Source: Clostridiales bacterium | GTDB taxonomy: Bacteria > Bacillota > Clostridia > Christensenellales > Aristaeellaceae | Length of the DNA stretch: 64,000 nt | Assembly: GCA_015056315.1 (NCBI GenBank) | Contig: SVGN01000002.1 | Coordinates: 106,292 to 170,291 of the forward strand | Reading direction: 5' to 3' | Shown: positions 19,691 through 27,082 of the stretch, one piece after another | Layout of the letters: every line of letters begins with the position of its first letter | Position numbering within the stretch: the stretch's first letter is position 1 | Made by a program: the position numbers and the translations under genes | Notes under the pieces: generated by a model | Seen by the model: only the letters and a program-made list of their open reading frames with translations | Told to the model about the DNA's origin: nothing | Database searches by the model: none

Positions 19691-20401
19691 TCAATTGCCT
19701 ACCTTTATTGCTGTTTGCAGTTTGTCCGTTTCAAAGTATCGCGGATTTGTATGCGCGAACTTATGACAAGTTGGACATATTAGAATCAAGTCGGACGGTG
19801 ATAAATCGTCTTTTGGTGTGTTTTGCGACAAAGGCAAATTGATGTGCAATTCTATCAATTCACTCGCATGCAGTCCATAGACAGCTCTTAAATCCTTTCC
19901 GCAGATTCGACACCTCGTCTGTTGCTGTATCTTGGCTTCTTTCAGCACTGCATTTATCGTTTTATCGGTACTTTCAAGATGGCAGTGATAAGAAGGAAGC
20001 AGAGCTCCAGCAATAAAACCATTGAATTCTGTTCTTAGGGGAAAAACCGTTCTTGCAAGTCTTTTGATAGCAAGAGAGTATGCGTGCAATTCTGCTTTTT
20101 TTTCGCCATAGTATTCCAGCACTTTTCTCTGAGCAATAGAGCCATGCCCGAATTTGCTGCTTGTATTTGGATCAGCCCATGCCACATTTGCCAAACACAT
20201 TTTCATACCATCAATACTTCGGAATGAAGAGTCAGCTTTTAGCTCCTGATAGAAGGGCAAAGTACGCATTGCTTTGCTCAGGTCAGCAACCATTTCTTCT
20301 TTTGCCGCCTTGCTCTCAACATCCTGCAAGCAATAATACGTGTCCACCAAGAGCAGAACTTCATCCATGGTCAGGGGAGGCATGCGTTTCTTTGTTGTCA
20401 T
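19691..20401 (-). CDS. McrA-type HNH protein with N-terminal specificity-like domain
   Basis: CRICG...LIELHINLPLS...DLILICPTCHKFAH; N-terminal FRSIDGMKMCLANVAWADPN block as in HNH restriction-type proteins. Confidence 0.75.
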   Translation of the reverse strand: MTTKKRMPPLTMDEVLLLVDTYYCLQDVESKAAKEEMVADLSKAMRTLPFYQELKADSSFRSIDGMKMCLANVAWADPNTSSKFGHGSIAQRKVLEYYGEKKAELHAYSLAIKRLARTVFPLRTEFNGFIAGALLPSYHCHLESTDKTINAVLKEAKIQQQTRCRICGKDLRAVYGLHASELIELHINLPLSQNTPKDDLSPSDLILICPTCHKFAHTNPRYFETDKLQTAIKVGN

Positions 20402-23400
20402 TGTTCTGCCTCCTCTCGCCTGACCAGTCTGCCATCATCACCCATGTAGTAGTATTGTGCGCTTTCAAGGAAGTTGGGCAGCTTTACATCCACAAATCCA
20501 GCCTCGATCAGCCATTCGCGCATGTCAGCTTTTCTTGTAAAGGTGCCTTTTTCGTATTCCTCGCCGATGATCTTTAATAGCATTGTCTGGAAATCATAGT
20601 TTGCATATTTTTTGCTAACATACACAACCAGCGATCTATGTGAGCGGCTGAATGGATAAGGCACATAATCCAGCCGATTGCTGCTCAACACAATGCTTTC
20701 CAGCAGATAGGGCGTCCATGCTATATCAATGGATGGATACCAAATGAAGTCCTGTACCTTGCAGGAAGGCAGGTAGTCGTTGGCTTCTATTGCATCGCTC
20801 AGAATGTTCAGTGCTTCCTCCACCACGTCATCGTCAATGCCTGCGAGTGAACGCTTCATCAGCGTGTTTTCATCTGAACGAACATAATCAGGCGCAATCA
20901 GTCCCATAAGGTGAGGCAGCGAAACATAGTGAATACCGCGCTCATCCAGCAAATCCATCAATTCATCGATGGCGATCTCAGCATAAGGTTCCAGAACGCT
21001 CAGGATAACGCCGCGGTTGGTCATCTCAACATCGTCAGAATTGGCGATGTAGGGTCTGTTGAACCTGAAATTATACCTGAACATGTGGCTGAGAACTGCA
21101 AACAGCACATCGCGGTTGTGGATTTCGTTTCGATCCATGAATTCAGGAAACTGAACAGAGCAATCGTCAAATACTTTGCGTATATTGACGGGCAAATCGC
21201 GCGTCACCTCAGTCAGGTAAGCTATCAGCGGCGCATAATCTGTCTCCTGAATGTGGAACTGAGAGGCGTGAATATAATACCCTCCGTCAATATTGAAGAC
21301 GTTGGGGCAACGCGCAACAACCTGCCCCAGAGCAAATTCGTTCAGGGCAGGGAATTCAGCATAAATCTCAGTTTTATGGACCATACCACGATCACGTACG
21401 AATGCGTCTAATTCATCTGTGGGAGAAACGTTGGCATCTTTCGTGATATAGTCTCGGTACAGATAGTAATCAACACGTTTATTGACGTTGTTTCCAAACT
21501 GCTTCATCACGCCTTGCAGCAAGTAGTGGTTAGATATCTGTGTTCCTGCCAGCTTATCTTTGAAAGCCTCAAACAATTCAATATACGTAATCGCATTCTT
21601 GGGGCTATCCGCTATGTATTGGTCCACTTCATCCAGGATGCTTTCATCGATTGACACCATGGAAGGATGGATGTACTTGCCTCTGTCGCACAGTACGCCT
21701 ACTGCGTTGATTTTTGCGTCCAGAGCGCGCTGTGTCATGCGGCAGCTACCCTCGCCGAAGACTTCACGAGCATATTCCTGAAAACGCTTAGCGTCTGTTG
21801 CATCGCTGACCTTGAAACCGTTGACAAAGCGGTTCTTCAAAAGCCAATCGCAAATGAAGACTACAGTAGGCTTGTGCTCGCTGTATAGTGTTCCAAAGAC
21901 TCTGTAACGCTGCTTAATATCGGCGCGAATTTTCTCTTCCCAAACGCCTTCTTCCTCCACTGCATGCCGAATAACCTCCTCCAGCTCATCTTTGAAGATG
22001 TAAGAAGGAAGAGCATCAACGATTTTCGCTGCTACATCACCATCTTCATGCTTGAAAACAATGGCTTTATACTGCTTTTCATAGCTGTATGCTTTGCGGT
22101 CGAAAGCGCCGTCTTCAATACACGCCCACAGAAGATCAAGTTGGTCGCTGTTCTCTATGCATGTAGCAACTTCATTCTTGTGGATCATCAAATCACCATC
22201 GAGCATAGCATGGATATATCCAATAACATCTCTGCCAGCATGGCGCAGACTTGTAGAAAACCTTGAAATAGCTTTTGCTTCAATTTGGCGGACGCGTTCT
22301 CTGGTGATATCCAGCACATCTCCAACTTCTGCCAGTGTACGTCCTTCCTGCCTCAGTCTTAATACAACTGGAACGCGATCTGTTGTCATCGTATATTCAT
22401 ATGCTTTTTCTAATTGCTTTGAAATGCCGCAGCCAATATCATCAGTAAAGATGCGTAAGCTGTTAATTAAAGCTATCTGCTCATCTGGCTTGTCTTCAAG
22501 GTACTTTTCTATAGTCTGGGTAGCGTCAATGAAACAATCATTTTCAGTAAATACTGTGTTCAGATCAATCGGTGTTTTCTTCTTTGATGCGGCGACAAAA
22601 GGCAGCACATGAAGAGTCATACTAATCCCATGATCAGCTACACGACTGACAATTTGAACGATCTGTCTATGCAATTCTTGTTGCTTAACGTAATCATCAA
22701 ATACAGAACATAGACTACGCATTTTGTCAGGCTCTTCCAACGCCATCAGGCACAGTTCCTCGCCCAGCACCTGATACGCTTCCTCCAGCAGCGCTGCATA
22801 ATTCTTTTCAGCATCAGTCAGTTCTGAAGCATCGTATTCTATTCCAAGCGCAATAGATTCTGCAATCCTTATCAGCTTTTCATTGGCTTTGGCAGCAGGG
22901 ATAGTTGCCTTCGCCTTGTCGGCTTCTGTTACTGTGTTGATTGCTTGAGGGGCGGCTACAAATTTTTTGCACTTGTTTACAATTTCAAGCAGAGAAGTTT
23001 TCCCCATATTTGGGTATTCACTGATTTCTACTATTGTCGCTGAAAACAAATCGTGCAGCGTGTTTCGATGATTTCCGTTGAGTCGATTATAGGGTCTGGT
23101 AGACAATTTAAGCTCGCTAATGCTCCTATCAGCATAAGAAGCATTATGAGGAATGCCAAGAGCTTCATAAATTGGCGCCTCTACATTGATGCCTCTAAGC
23201 TCTTCCAGATAGTTAAACCACGCCTTTCCTGAAGAGAATATTTTTTGTGGAGCTACTATTGATGCGGATGTGGGTTGATCATCAGCCTCATTTATAGTTT
23301 CGTTGCTCTCGTTGGTCGATTCTTCTGTGAGGGAAGGCTCAGCCGCATCGAATTCTTGTTCTTCAGGAATGGCTTCAACAGGCTCTTCTTCAGGTTCGGC

Positions 23401-23721
23401 TTCTTCAGATGTATCTTCAGCATTCTGAACATCTGCAATGGGCTCAACAGCTTCGGTTTCTTCAATGGCGGCAGGTTCATCAACAGACAATTCAGACTGA
23501 GACTCTTGCTGCTGTATTTCTGTGTCAGGATCGTAGCTGTCAAGCGCATGCCGAATGTTTGCAACATAATCACGAGTAGCGCCATGCTGTGTTCTGAATG
23601 CAATAAAGTCGGATGTGGTGAGTTCAGATATAAACTGCTTGTCAAGAGACACGCAAAAAACAACAAAATCAGCGTATTCAGTTTTCAATGCATCTCTGAT
23701 TCTGGCATTTTTCCGCGTCAT
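20398..23721 (-). CDS. 1107-aa protein: acidic N-terminal linker, RNAP alpha-CTD-like HhH domain, sigma-70 region-4-like HTH, winged-helix-like C-terminal part
   Basis: LSTRPYNRLNGNHRNTLHDLFSATIVEISEYPNMGKTSLLEIVNKC (alpha-CTD-like); GRTLAEVGDVLDITRERVRQIEAKAISRF (sigma4-like). Confidence 0.85.
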   Translation of the reverse strand: MTRKNARIRDALKTEYADFVVFCVSLDKQFISELTTSDFIAFRTQHGATRDYVANIRHALDSYDPDTEIQQQESQSELSVDEPAAIEETEAVEPIADVQNAEDTSEEAEPEEEPVEAIPEEQEFDAAEPSLTEESTNESNETINEADDQPTSASIVAPQKIFSSGKAWFNYLEELRGINVEAPIYEALGIPHNASYADRSISELKLSTRPYNRLNGNHRNTLHDLFSATIVEISEYPNMGKTSLLEIVNKCKKFVAAPQAINTVTEADKAKATIPAAKANEKLIRIAESIALGIEYDASELTDAEKNYAALLEEAYQVLGEELCLMALEEPDKMRSLCSVFDDYVKQQELHRQIVQIVSRVADHGISMTLHVLPFVAASKKKTPIDLNTVFTENDCFIDATQTIEKYLEDKPDEQIALINSLRIFTDDIGCGISKQLEKAYEYTMTTDRVPVVLRLRQEGRTLAEVGDVLDITRERVRQIEAKAISRFSTSLRHAGRDVIGYIHAMLDGDLMIHKNEVATCIENSDQLDLLWACIEDGAFDRKAYSYEKQYKAIVFKHEDGDVAAKIVDALPSYIFKDELEEVIRHAVEEEGVWEEKIRADIKQRYRVFGTLYSEHKPTVVFICDWLLKNRFVNGFKVSDATDAKRFQEYAREVFGEGSCRMTQRALDAKINAVGVLCDRGKYIHPSMVSIDESILDEVDQYIADSPKNAITYIELFEAFKDKLAGTQISNHYLLQGVMKQFGNNVNKRVDYYLYRDYITKDANVSPTDELDAFVRDRGMVHKTEIYAEFPALNEFALGQVVARCPNVFNIDGGYYIHASQFHIQETDYAPLIAYLTEVTRDLPVNIRKVFDDCSVQFPEFMDRNEIHNRDVLFAVLSHMFRYNFRFNRPYIANSDDVEMTNRGVILSVLEPYAEIAIDELMDLLDERGIHYVSLPHLMGLIAPDYVRSDENTLMKRSLAGIDDDVVEEALNILSDAIEANDYLPSCKVQDFIWYPSIDIAWTPYLLESIVLSSNRLDYVPYPFSRSHRSLVVYVSKKYANYDFQTMLLKIIGEEYEKGTFTRKADMREWLIEAGFVDVKLPNFLESAQYYYMGDDGRLVRREEAEQ

Positions 23722-23730
23722 GTTGGTCCC

Positions 23731-23960
23731 TCACAATTCAATGCTGTTAAGCAGGTTTTTGAGTGATTTCAATTCTTCTGCTGAAAGTGGACACCTTTCC
23801 CAGATTTCGTACGGTCAGCGTTCCATGCTCTGATGTCATACTTGGCAATGTTATCGTCCCACTGTACGATGTTGAGTTCCTTCTTCCAGGTTCCGCTTTC
23901 TGAAATCGTGCCGATAGTCTGTACGATTTCAAATGCGATCTTGGACTGGGTTTCGCTCAT
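23731..23960 (-). pseudogene. PC4/YdbC-family transcriptional coactivator-like gene with apparent 1-nt frameshift near 23784-23790
   Basis: MSETQSKIAFEIVQTIGTISESGTWKKELNIVQWDDNIAKYDIRAWNADRTKSGKGVH then, in another frame, (F/L)SAEELKSLKNLLNSIEL-stop at 23731. Confidence 0.75.
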
Positions 23961-24199
23961 TTGCCGACAGTCCTTTCTATCTGCTTTTCGGGTTCAGGAT
24001 CATCAACATGCTCTATGATGTCGCCATAATCCACTTTCAATGTAGAGCAGATGCGGTCCAGGATTGGCAGAGCAACACATTCATCCTTGCTCAGCTTAGT
24101 CAGGGTATTGGATGAAATGTCTGCCGCACGCCGCAAATCTGCCTTGCTCATCTTCCTGTCAACGAGCAATTTCCAGAGTTTGTTGTATCGGACAGCCAT
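23957..24199 (-). CDS. XRE-family HTH transcriptional regulator (first gene of BREX operon)
   Basis: MAVRYNKLWKLLVDRKMSKADLRRAADISSNTLTKLSKDECVALPILDRICSTLKVDYGDIIEHV; AGGAGGG RBS; ATGA overlap with YdbC-like start. Confidence 0.9.
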   Translation of the reverse strand: MAVRYNKLWKLLVDRKMSKADLRRAADISSNTLTKLSKDECVALPILDRICSTLKVDYGDIIEHVDDPEPEKQIERTVGK

Positions 24200-24229
24200 T
24201 GGAACCCTCCTCAAAAAGATGTTGCCAGA

Positions 24230-24258
24230 AGTATACCATTTTGGCACTGCGATTACAA
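24230..24258 (-). promoter_or_regulatory. Putative sigma-A promoter of the BREX operon (-35 TTGTAA, 17-bp spacer, -10 TATACT)
   Basis: Read on minus strand: TTGTAA-TCGCAGTGCCAAAATGG-TATACT, ~30 bp upstream of the XRE start codon. Confidence 0.75.
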
Positions 24259-24319
24259 GGATAATTCTTGCGAACGCGTGAAGTTTTTGCTCGGCGGCAA
24301 ACTGATTTGCGCAAAACAA

Positions 24320-24360
24320 AGCAAACAGCGGAAGAACATTGCGCTCTTCCGCTGTTTGCT
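24320..24360 (-). terminator. Terminator hairpin between small accessory genes and the BREX operon
   Basis: 16-bp perfect stem AGCAAACAGCGGAAGA/TCTTCCGCTGTTTGCT; TTTGTTTTG follows on the minus strand. Confidence 0.85.
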
Positions 24361-24439
24361 TCGTGATTATGACAATTTTTGTTATGGTGCGCATGGAAAA
24401 CTGATAAACCATGCGAAAGAAGGTGATGTTTGTCAAAAC

Positions 24440-24763
24440 GATTTCCTGCTCTGACTGTTGGGAAGGAAGGCACCACTTCACTTTCCATGATTATTCTATC
24501 AAAATTTTTTCTTGTGCGCAAATTTTTCGCCATTGCTTTTGCCCTTGCTGTCATGACGTATTTTCTGTTGCAGTCATCACAGCACCGCAGGCGCACATCG
24601 TAGGTCAGGGGCGCTGGATTGTTGCCATACCCTGCGAAGGGCTTGCCGCAAAGGCAACAGCGATAGTCCCTCGGGCAGGTTTGTTTCCCTTGCCAGAAAT
24701 CAATTCTGCAAAGAAGTCCTGCTCATCAAAGCCATTATAAGAGGTTGGGAAATAGAATACCAT
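24440..24763 (-). pseudogene. Small double-CxxC (zinc-finger-like) accessory protein, frameshifted near 24698-24708; 3' limit uncertain
   Basis: MVFYFPTSYNGFDEQDFFAE then in another frame IDFWQREQTCPRDYRCCLCGKPFAGYGNNPAPLTYDVRLRCCDDCNRKYVMTARAKAMAKN. Confidence 0.55.
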
Positions 24764-24800
24764 TTTTTCACACTTTCCGCACTATCAAATGCGCTGTATC

Positions 24801-24950
24801 TTAATTTTCGAGTTCATACACAAAAAAATATGTGCAACCATGTTTTTGTGCAATCTCATTGCAATACAGAAAATCGGGTTCAGATTCAATCGTTGTTTCA
24901 TAATCCACCAAATCAGCATCAATACTACAAACTAACTGCCACTTCTTCAT
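24801..24950 (-). CDS. 49-aa hypothetical protein
   Basis: MKKWQLVCSIDADLVDYETTIESEPDFLYCNEIAQKHGCTYFFVYELEN; GTAAGG upstream; coding-like composition. Confidence 0.5.
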   Translation of the reverse strand: MKKWQLVCSIDADLVDYETTIESEPDFLYCNEIAQKHGCTYFFVYELEN

Positions 24951-24958
24951 TTACCTTA

Positions 24959-24989
24959 CCCTGCACCTTATCTCAGCGCAGGCTCCTTT
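24959..24989 (-). repeat. Copy 1 of 31-bp structured leader repeat (AAAGGAGCCTGCGCTGAGATAAGGTGCAGGG on minus strand)
   Basis: 2 differences from 25311-25341; both copies precede a start codon and can fold as CCTGCGC/G(C|T)GCAGG. Confidence 0.75.
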
Positions 24990-25195
24990 CGATTATCTAT
25001 AATAGATGCTTTGTTCTCTTTCAGCGCAGTGGCAACATCTCTTGCAAATTGTTTATGCGAAATCCATCTGTCAATGATCTCTCCAAACCCTTCTTCAAAG
25101 GCTTCTTCAATTGTGATAGGAGCAACTTCTTTAATCACATTCAGGGGAATATCTGGATAGTGAGATGCCAAATCAGCAAGCAGCACGAGTTCCAT
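24968..25195 (-). CDS. 75-aa hypothetical protein
   Basis: MELVLLADLASHYPDIPLNVIKEVAPITIEEAFEEGFGEIIDRWISHKQF...; starts immediately after the TGA of the upstream frame. Confidence 0.5.
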   Translation of the reverse strand: MELVLLADLASHYPDIPLNVIKEVAPITIEEAFEEGFGEIIDRWISHKQFARDVATALKENKASIIDNRKEPALR

Positions 25196-25301
25196 TCAGT
25201 CTTCTCGTGAAATGTCCTCAAACTGCTCATCGTCAGGATTATCAATCCATTGCAGAATTGATTTCTTGTCCCATTTTTTTCAGTTTAACTTCAATAGTCA
25301 T
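25196..25301 (-). pseudogene. Short gene frameshifted at a 7-nt A-run; restored product MTIEVKLKKWDKKSILQWIDNPDDEQFEDISRED
   Basis: Protein-like sequence in a second frame after the CTG AAA AAA A run (plus-strand T-run 25274-25280); TGA abuts the next ATG. Confidence 0.45.
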
Positions 25302-25310
25302 GCTTTTGCT

Positions 25311-25341
25311 CCCTGCGCCTTATGTCAGCGCAGGCTCCTTT
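25311..25341 (-). repeat. Copy 2 of 31-bp structured leader repeat (AAAGGAGCCTGCGCTGACATAAGGCGCAGGG on minus strand)
   Basis: See copy 1 at 24959-24989. Confidence 0.75.
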
Positions 25342-25613
25342 GACAGTTGATTTTGAAGATTTGTTCTTTTCTCATCTTCTATATATATTATAATATATTT
25401 TTTTAATGTTTACCAATTGAGCAATCGCATGATTGCAAAGCATCAAACAATCAATGGGCATCACTCCCTTCAACGATCTCGGTTACAAGCATGATGATGT
25501 TGATAAAAAGATGTATCATGGATGTTTGGAAGATGATCTGATCTCGATTGCAAGTTGTAATGGAGATGTTATTGAAATGTAGTCTACTTGACGCTATAAT
25601 GGCTCTGCCAAAT

Positions 25614-25698
25614 GGTACAAGATGCAGAAAGTACAAGTTCTGGCATTTGGGAGGGTGCCAGAAGGAGATAAGTACAAGATTGGTACAAGCTGTAGAAA
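25614..25698. repeat. GGTACAAGMTGYAGAAA direct repeats flanking an inverted repeat TTCTGGCA/TGCCAGAA
   Basis: 17-mers at 25614-25630 and 25682-25698 (2 mismatches), AAGTACAAG twice, central 8-bp hairpin. Confidence 0.6.
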
Positions 25699-25756
25699 AG
25701 AAAAGGAGTGACCCCTTTCGGAATCACTCTTGAAAGTGTAGGAATTACGCGGTTTC

Positions 25757-26089
25757 TTACTTCCCGAAATACCTCTTGAGCAGCCCAGCAAAGGCCTTTC
25801 CGTGCCTCGCTTCGTCGCGGGCCATTTCATGCACGGTGTCGTGGATGGCGTCGAAGTTGAGCTGCTTGGCACGCTTGGCCAGCTCAAGTTTGCCGGAGGT
25901 AGCGCCGTTCTCGGCGTCCACACGCATTTCCAGATTCTTCTTGGTGCTCTCGGTGACCACCTCGCCCAGCAGCTCAGCAAACTTGGCAACTTGCTCCGCT
26001 TCTTCGAAGGCCGCCTTCTCCCAGTAGAGGCCGATCTCCGGGTAGCCCTCGCGGTGGGCCACACGGGCCATGGCCAAGTACATGCCTAC
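25757..26089 (-). pseudogene. 5'-truncated reverse rubrerythrin, copy 2 (lacks N-terminal rubredoxin domain)
   Basis: Near-identical to copies at 2886 and 31957 up to plus-strand ...CATGCCTAC at 26089, then diverges abruptly. Confidence 0.85.
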
Positions 26090-26167
26090 TATGGCTTGTC
26101 TCGGGCGCTTTGGCTCACACCGCGCTCCGGGCGCACATATGTGCCCGGACAGCTGTCACCGTTCCCC

Positions 26168-26650
26168 TCAGCCGGGGCTGCCGGCGGCGCAGTGCCGGTA
26201 AAACAGCCATACGCCCGCCTTCAAGGCTACCGCAAGACACAGCACCCCAAAGAAGGCATGGAACACCGGCATATGGATCATGGAGGCCGTCATGGTCAGG
26301 AACCACAAGCACACGAACAGGGCATCCCACACGATGCCGCCGCTTTTGTCGTGCAGGTAGCGGCTGCCCTCATCCCGCTCCCGTAATTGCTCCTGCCGGA
26401 GCAGCTGCCGATCCTCCAGGAGGCGCTTGTTGCGCAGCAGCCTCCACACCACCCAGCCGATGCCGCCGAAGAACAGCAGCCTGGAGGTGATCTGCGCCAA
26501 ACGATCCATGATGCGGGAATCGCCAAGGCCCAGTTCCCCGATCACCACCATATAGACCAGCATCAGCACCAGCAGGAGCCAAAGCCCACGGATGCGCCAA
26601 CGGATGCGGTCGCTGTAAGAGCGTTGTTTACAGGTTTTCATAGGCTTCAT
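26168..26650 (-). CDS. membrane protein (3-4 TM), downstream of XRE regulator
   Basis: LWLLLVLMLVYMVVIGELGLGD... hydrophobic segments; overlaps XRE gene 3' end. Confidence 0.65.
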   Translation of the reverse strand: MKPMKTCKQRSYSDRIRWRIRGLWLLLVLMLVYMVVIGELGLGDSRIMDRLAQITSRLLFFGGIGWVVWRLLRNKRLLEDRQLLRQEQLRERDEGSRYLHDKSGGIVWDALFVCLWFLTMTASMIHMPVFHAFFGVLCLAVALKAGVWLFYRHCAAGSPG

Positions 26651-26858
26651 CCTCCCTCTGCCGGTTTTCCCGCAGGCAGCACAGCTCCTCCACCGTTACG
26701 CCGAACACCTCCGCCATGCGGTAGGCCAGCATCAGCGATGGGCTGTACTGCTCCTTCTCGATAGAAATGACGGTCCGCGCCGATACATGCACCCGATCTG
26801 CCAGCTGCTGCTGGGTAAGCCCGGCCTTGAGACGCAGTTCTCTCAGGATGGTTTTCAT
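26628..26858 (-). CDS. XRE-family HTH regulator
   Basis: MKTILRELRLKAGLTQQQLADRVHVSARTVISIEKEQYSPSLMLAYRMAEVFGVTVEELCCL. Confidence 0.9.
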   Translation of the reverse strand: MKTILRELRLKAGLTQQQLADRVHVSARTVISIEKEQYSPSLMLAYRMAEVFGVTVEELCCLRENRQREDEAYENL

Positions 26859-27082
26859 GCTTCCTCCGTGATATGAAGTACGCTTCACATGAAGTCAGCT
26901 TCATATTACCATGGCAAAGCGATACTGTCAAGGGGATGCATTGCATGCCCGCATCAACCCACAGACCCTGCCAAAAAGGGCGTATATACAACCGTTTTGC
27001 TGCTTGTTGTTCCCCTTTCCCCTATGGTACAATAGCCGAAGCAAAATACCCCCATTTTGGCTTAGAAAGGACGATCCCCCAC

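Noticed and set aside
20398-23721. 1107-aa protein as a genuine sigma factor
   Set aside because: Only a region-4-like HTH is recognisable; no convincing region 2, and it is far longer than sigma-70 proteins
6273-25750. Island as a prophage or ICE
   Set aside because: No integrase, relaxase, terminase or structural genes recognised; only defence-type genes and small decayed ORFs
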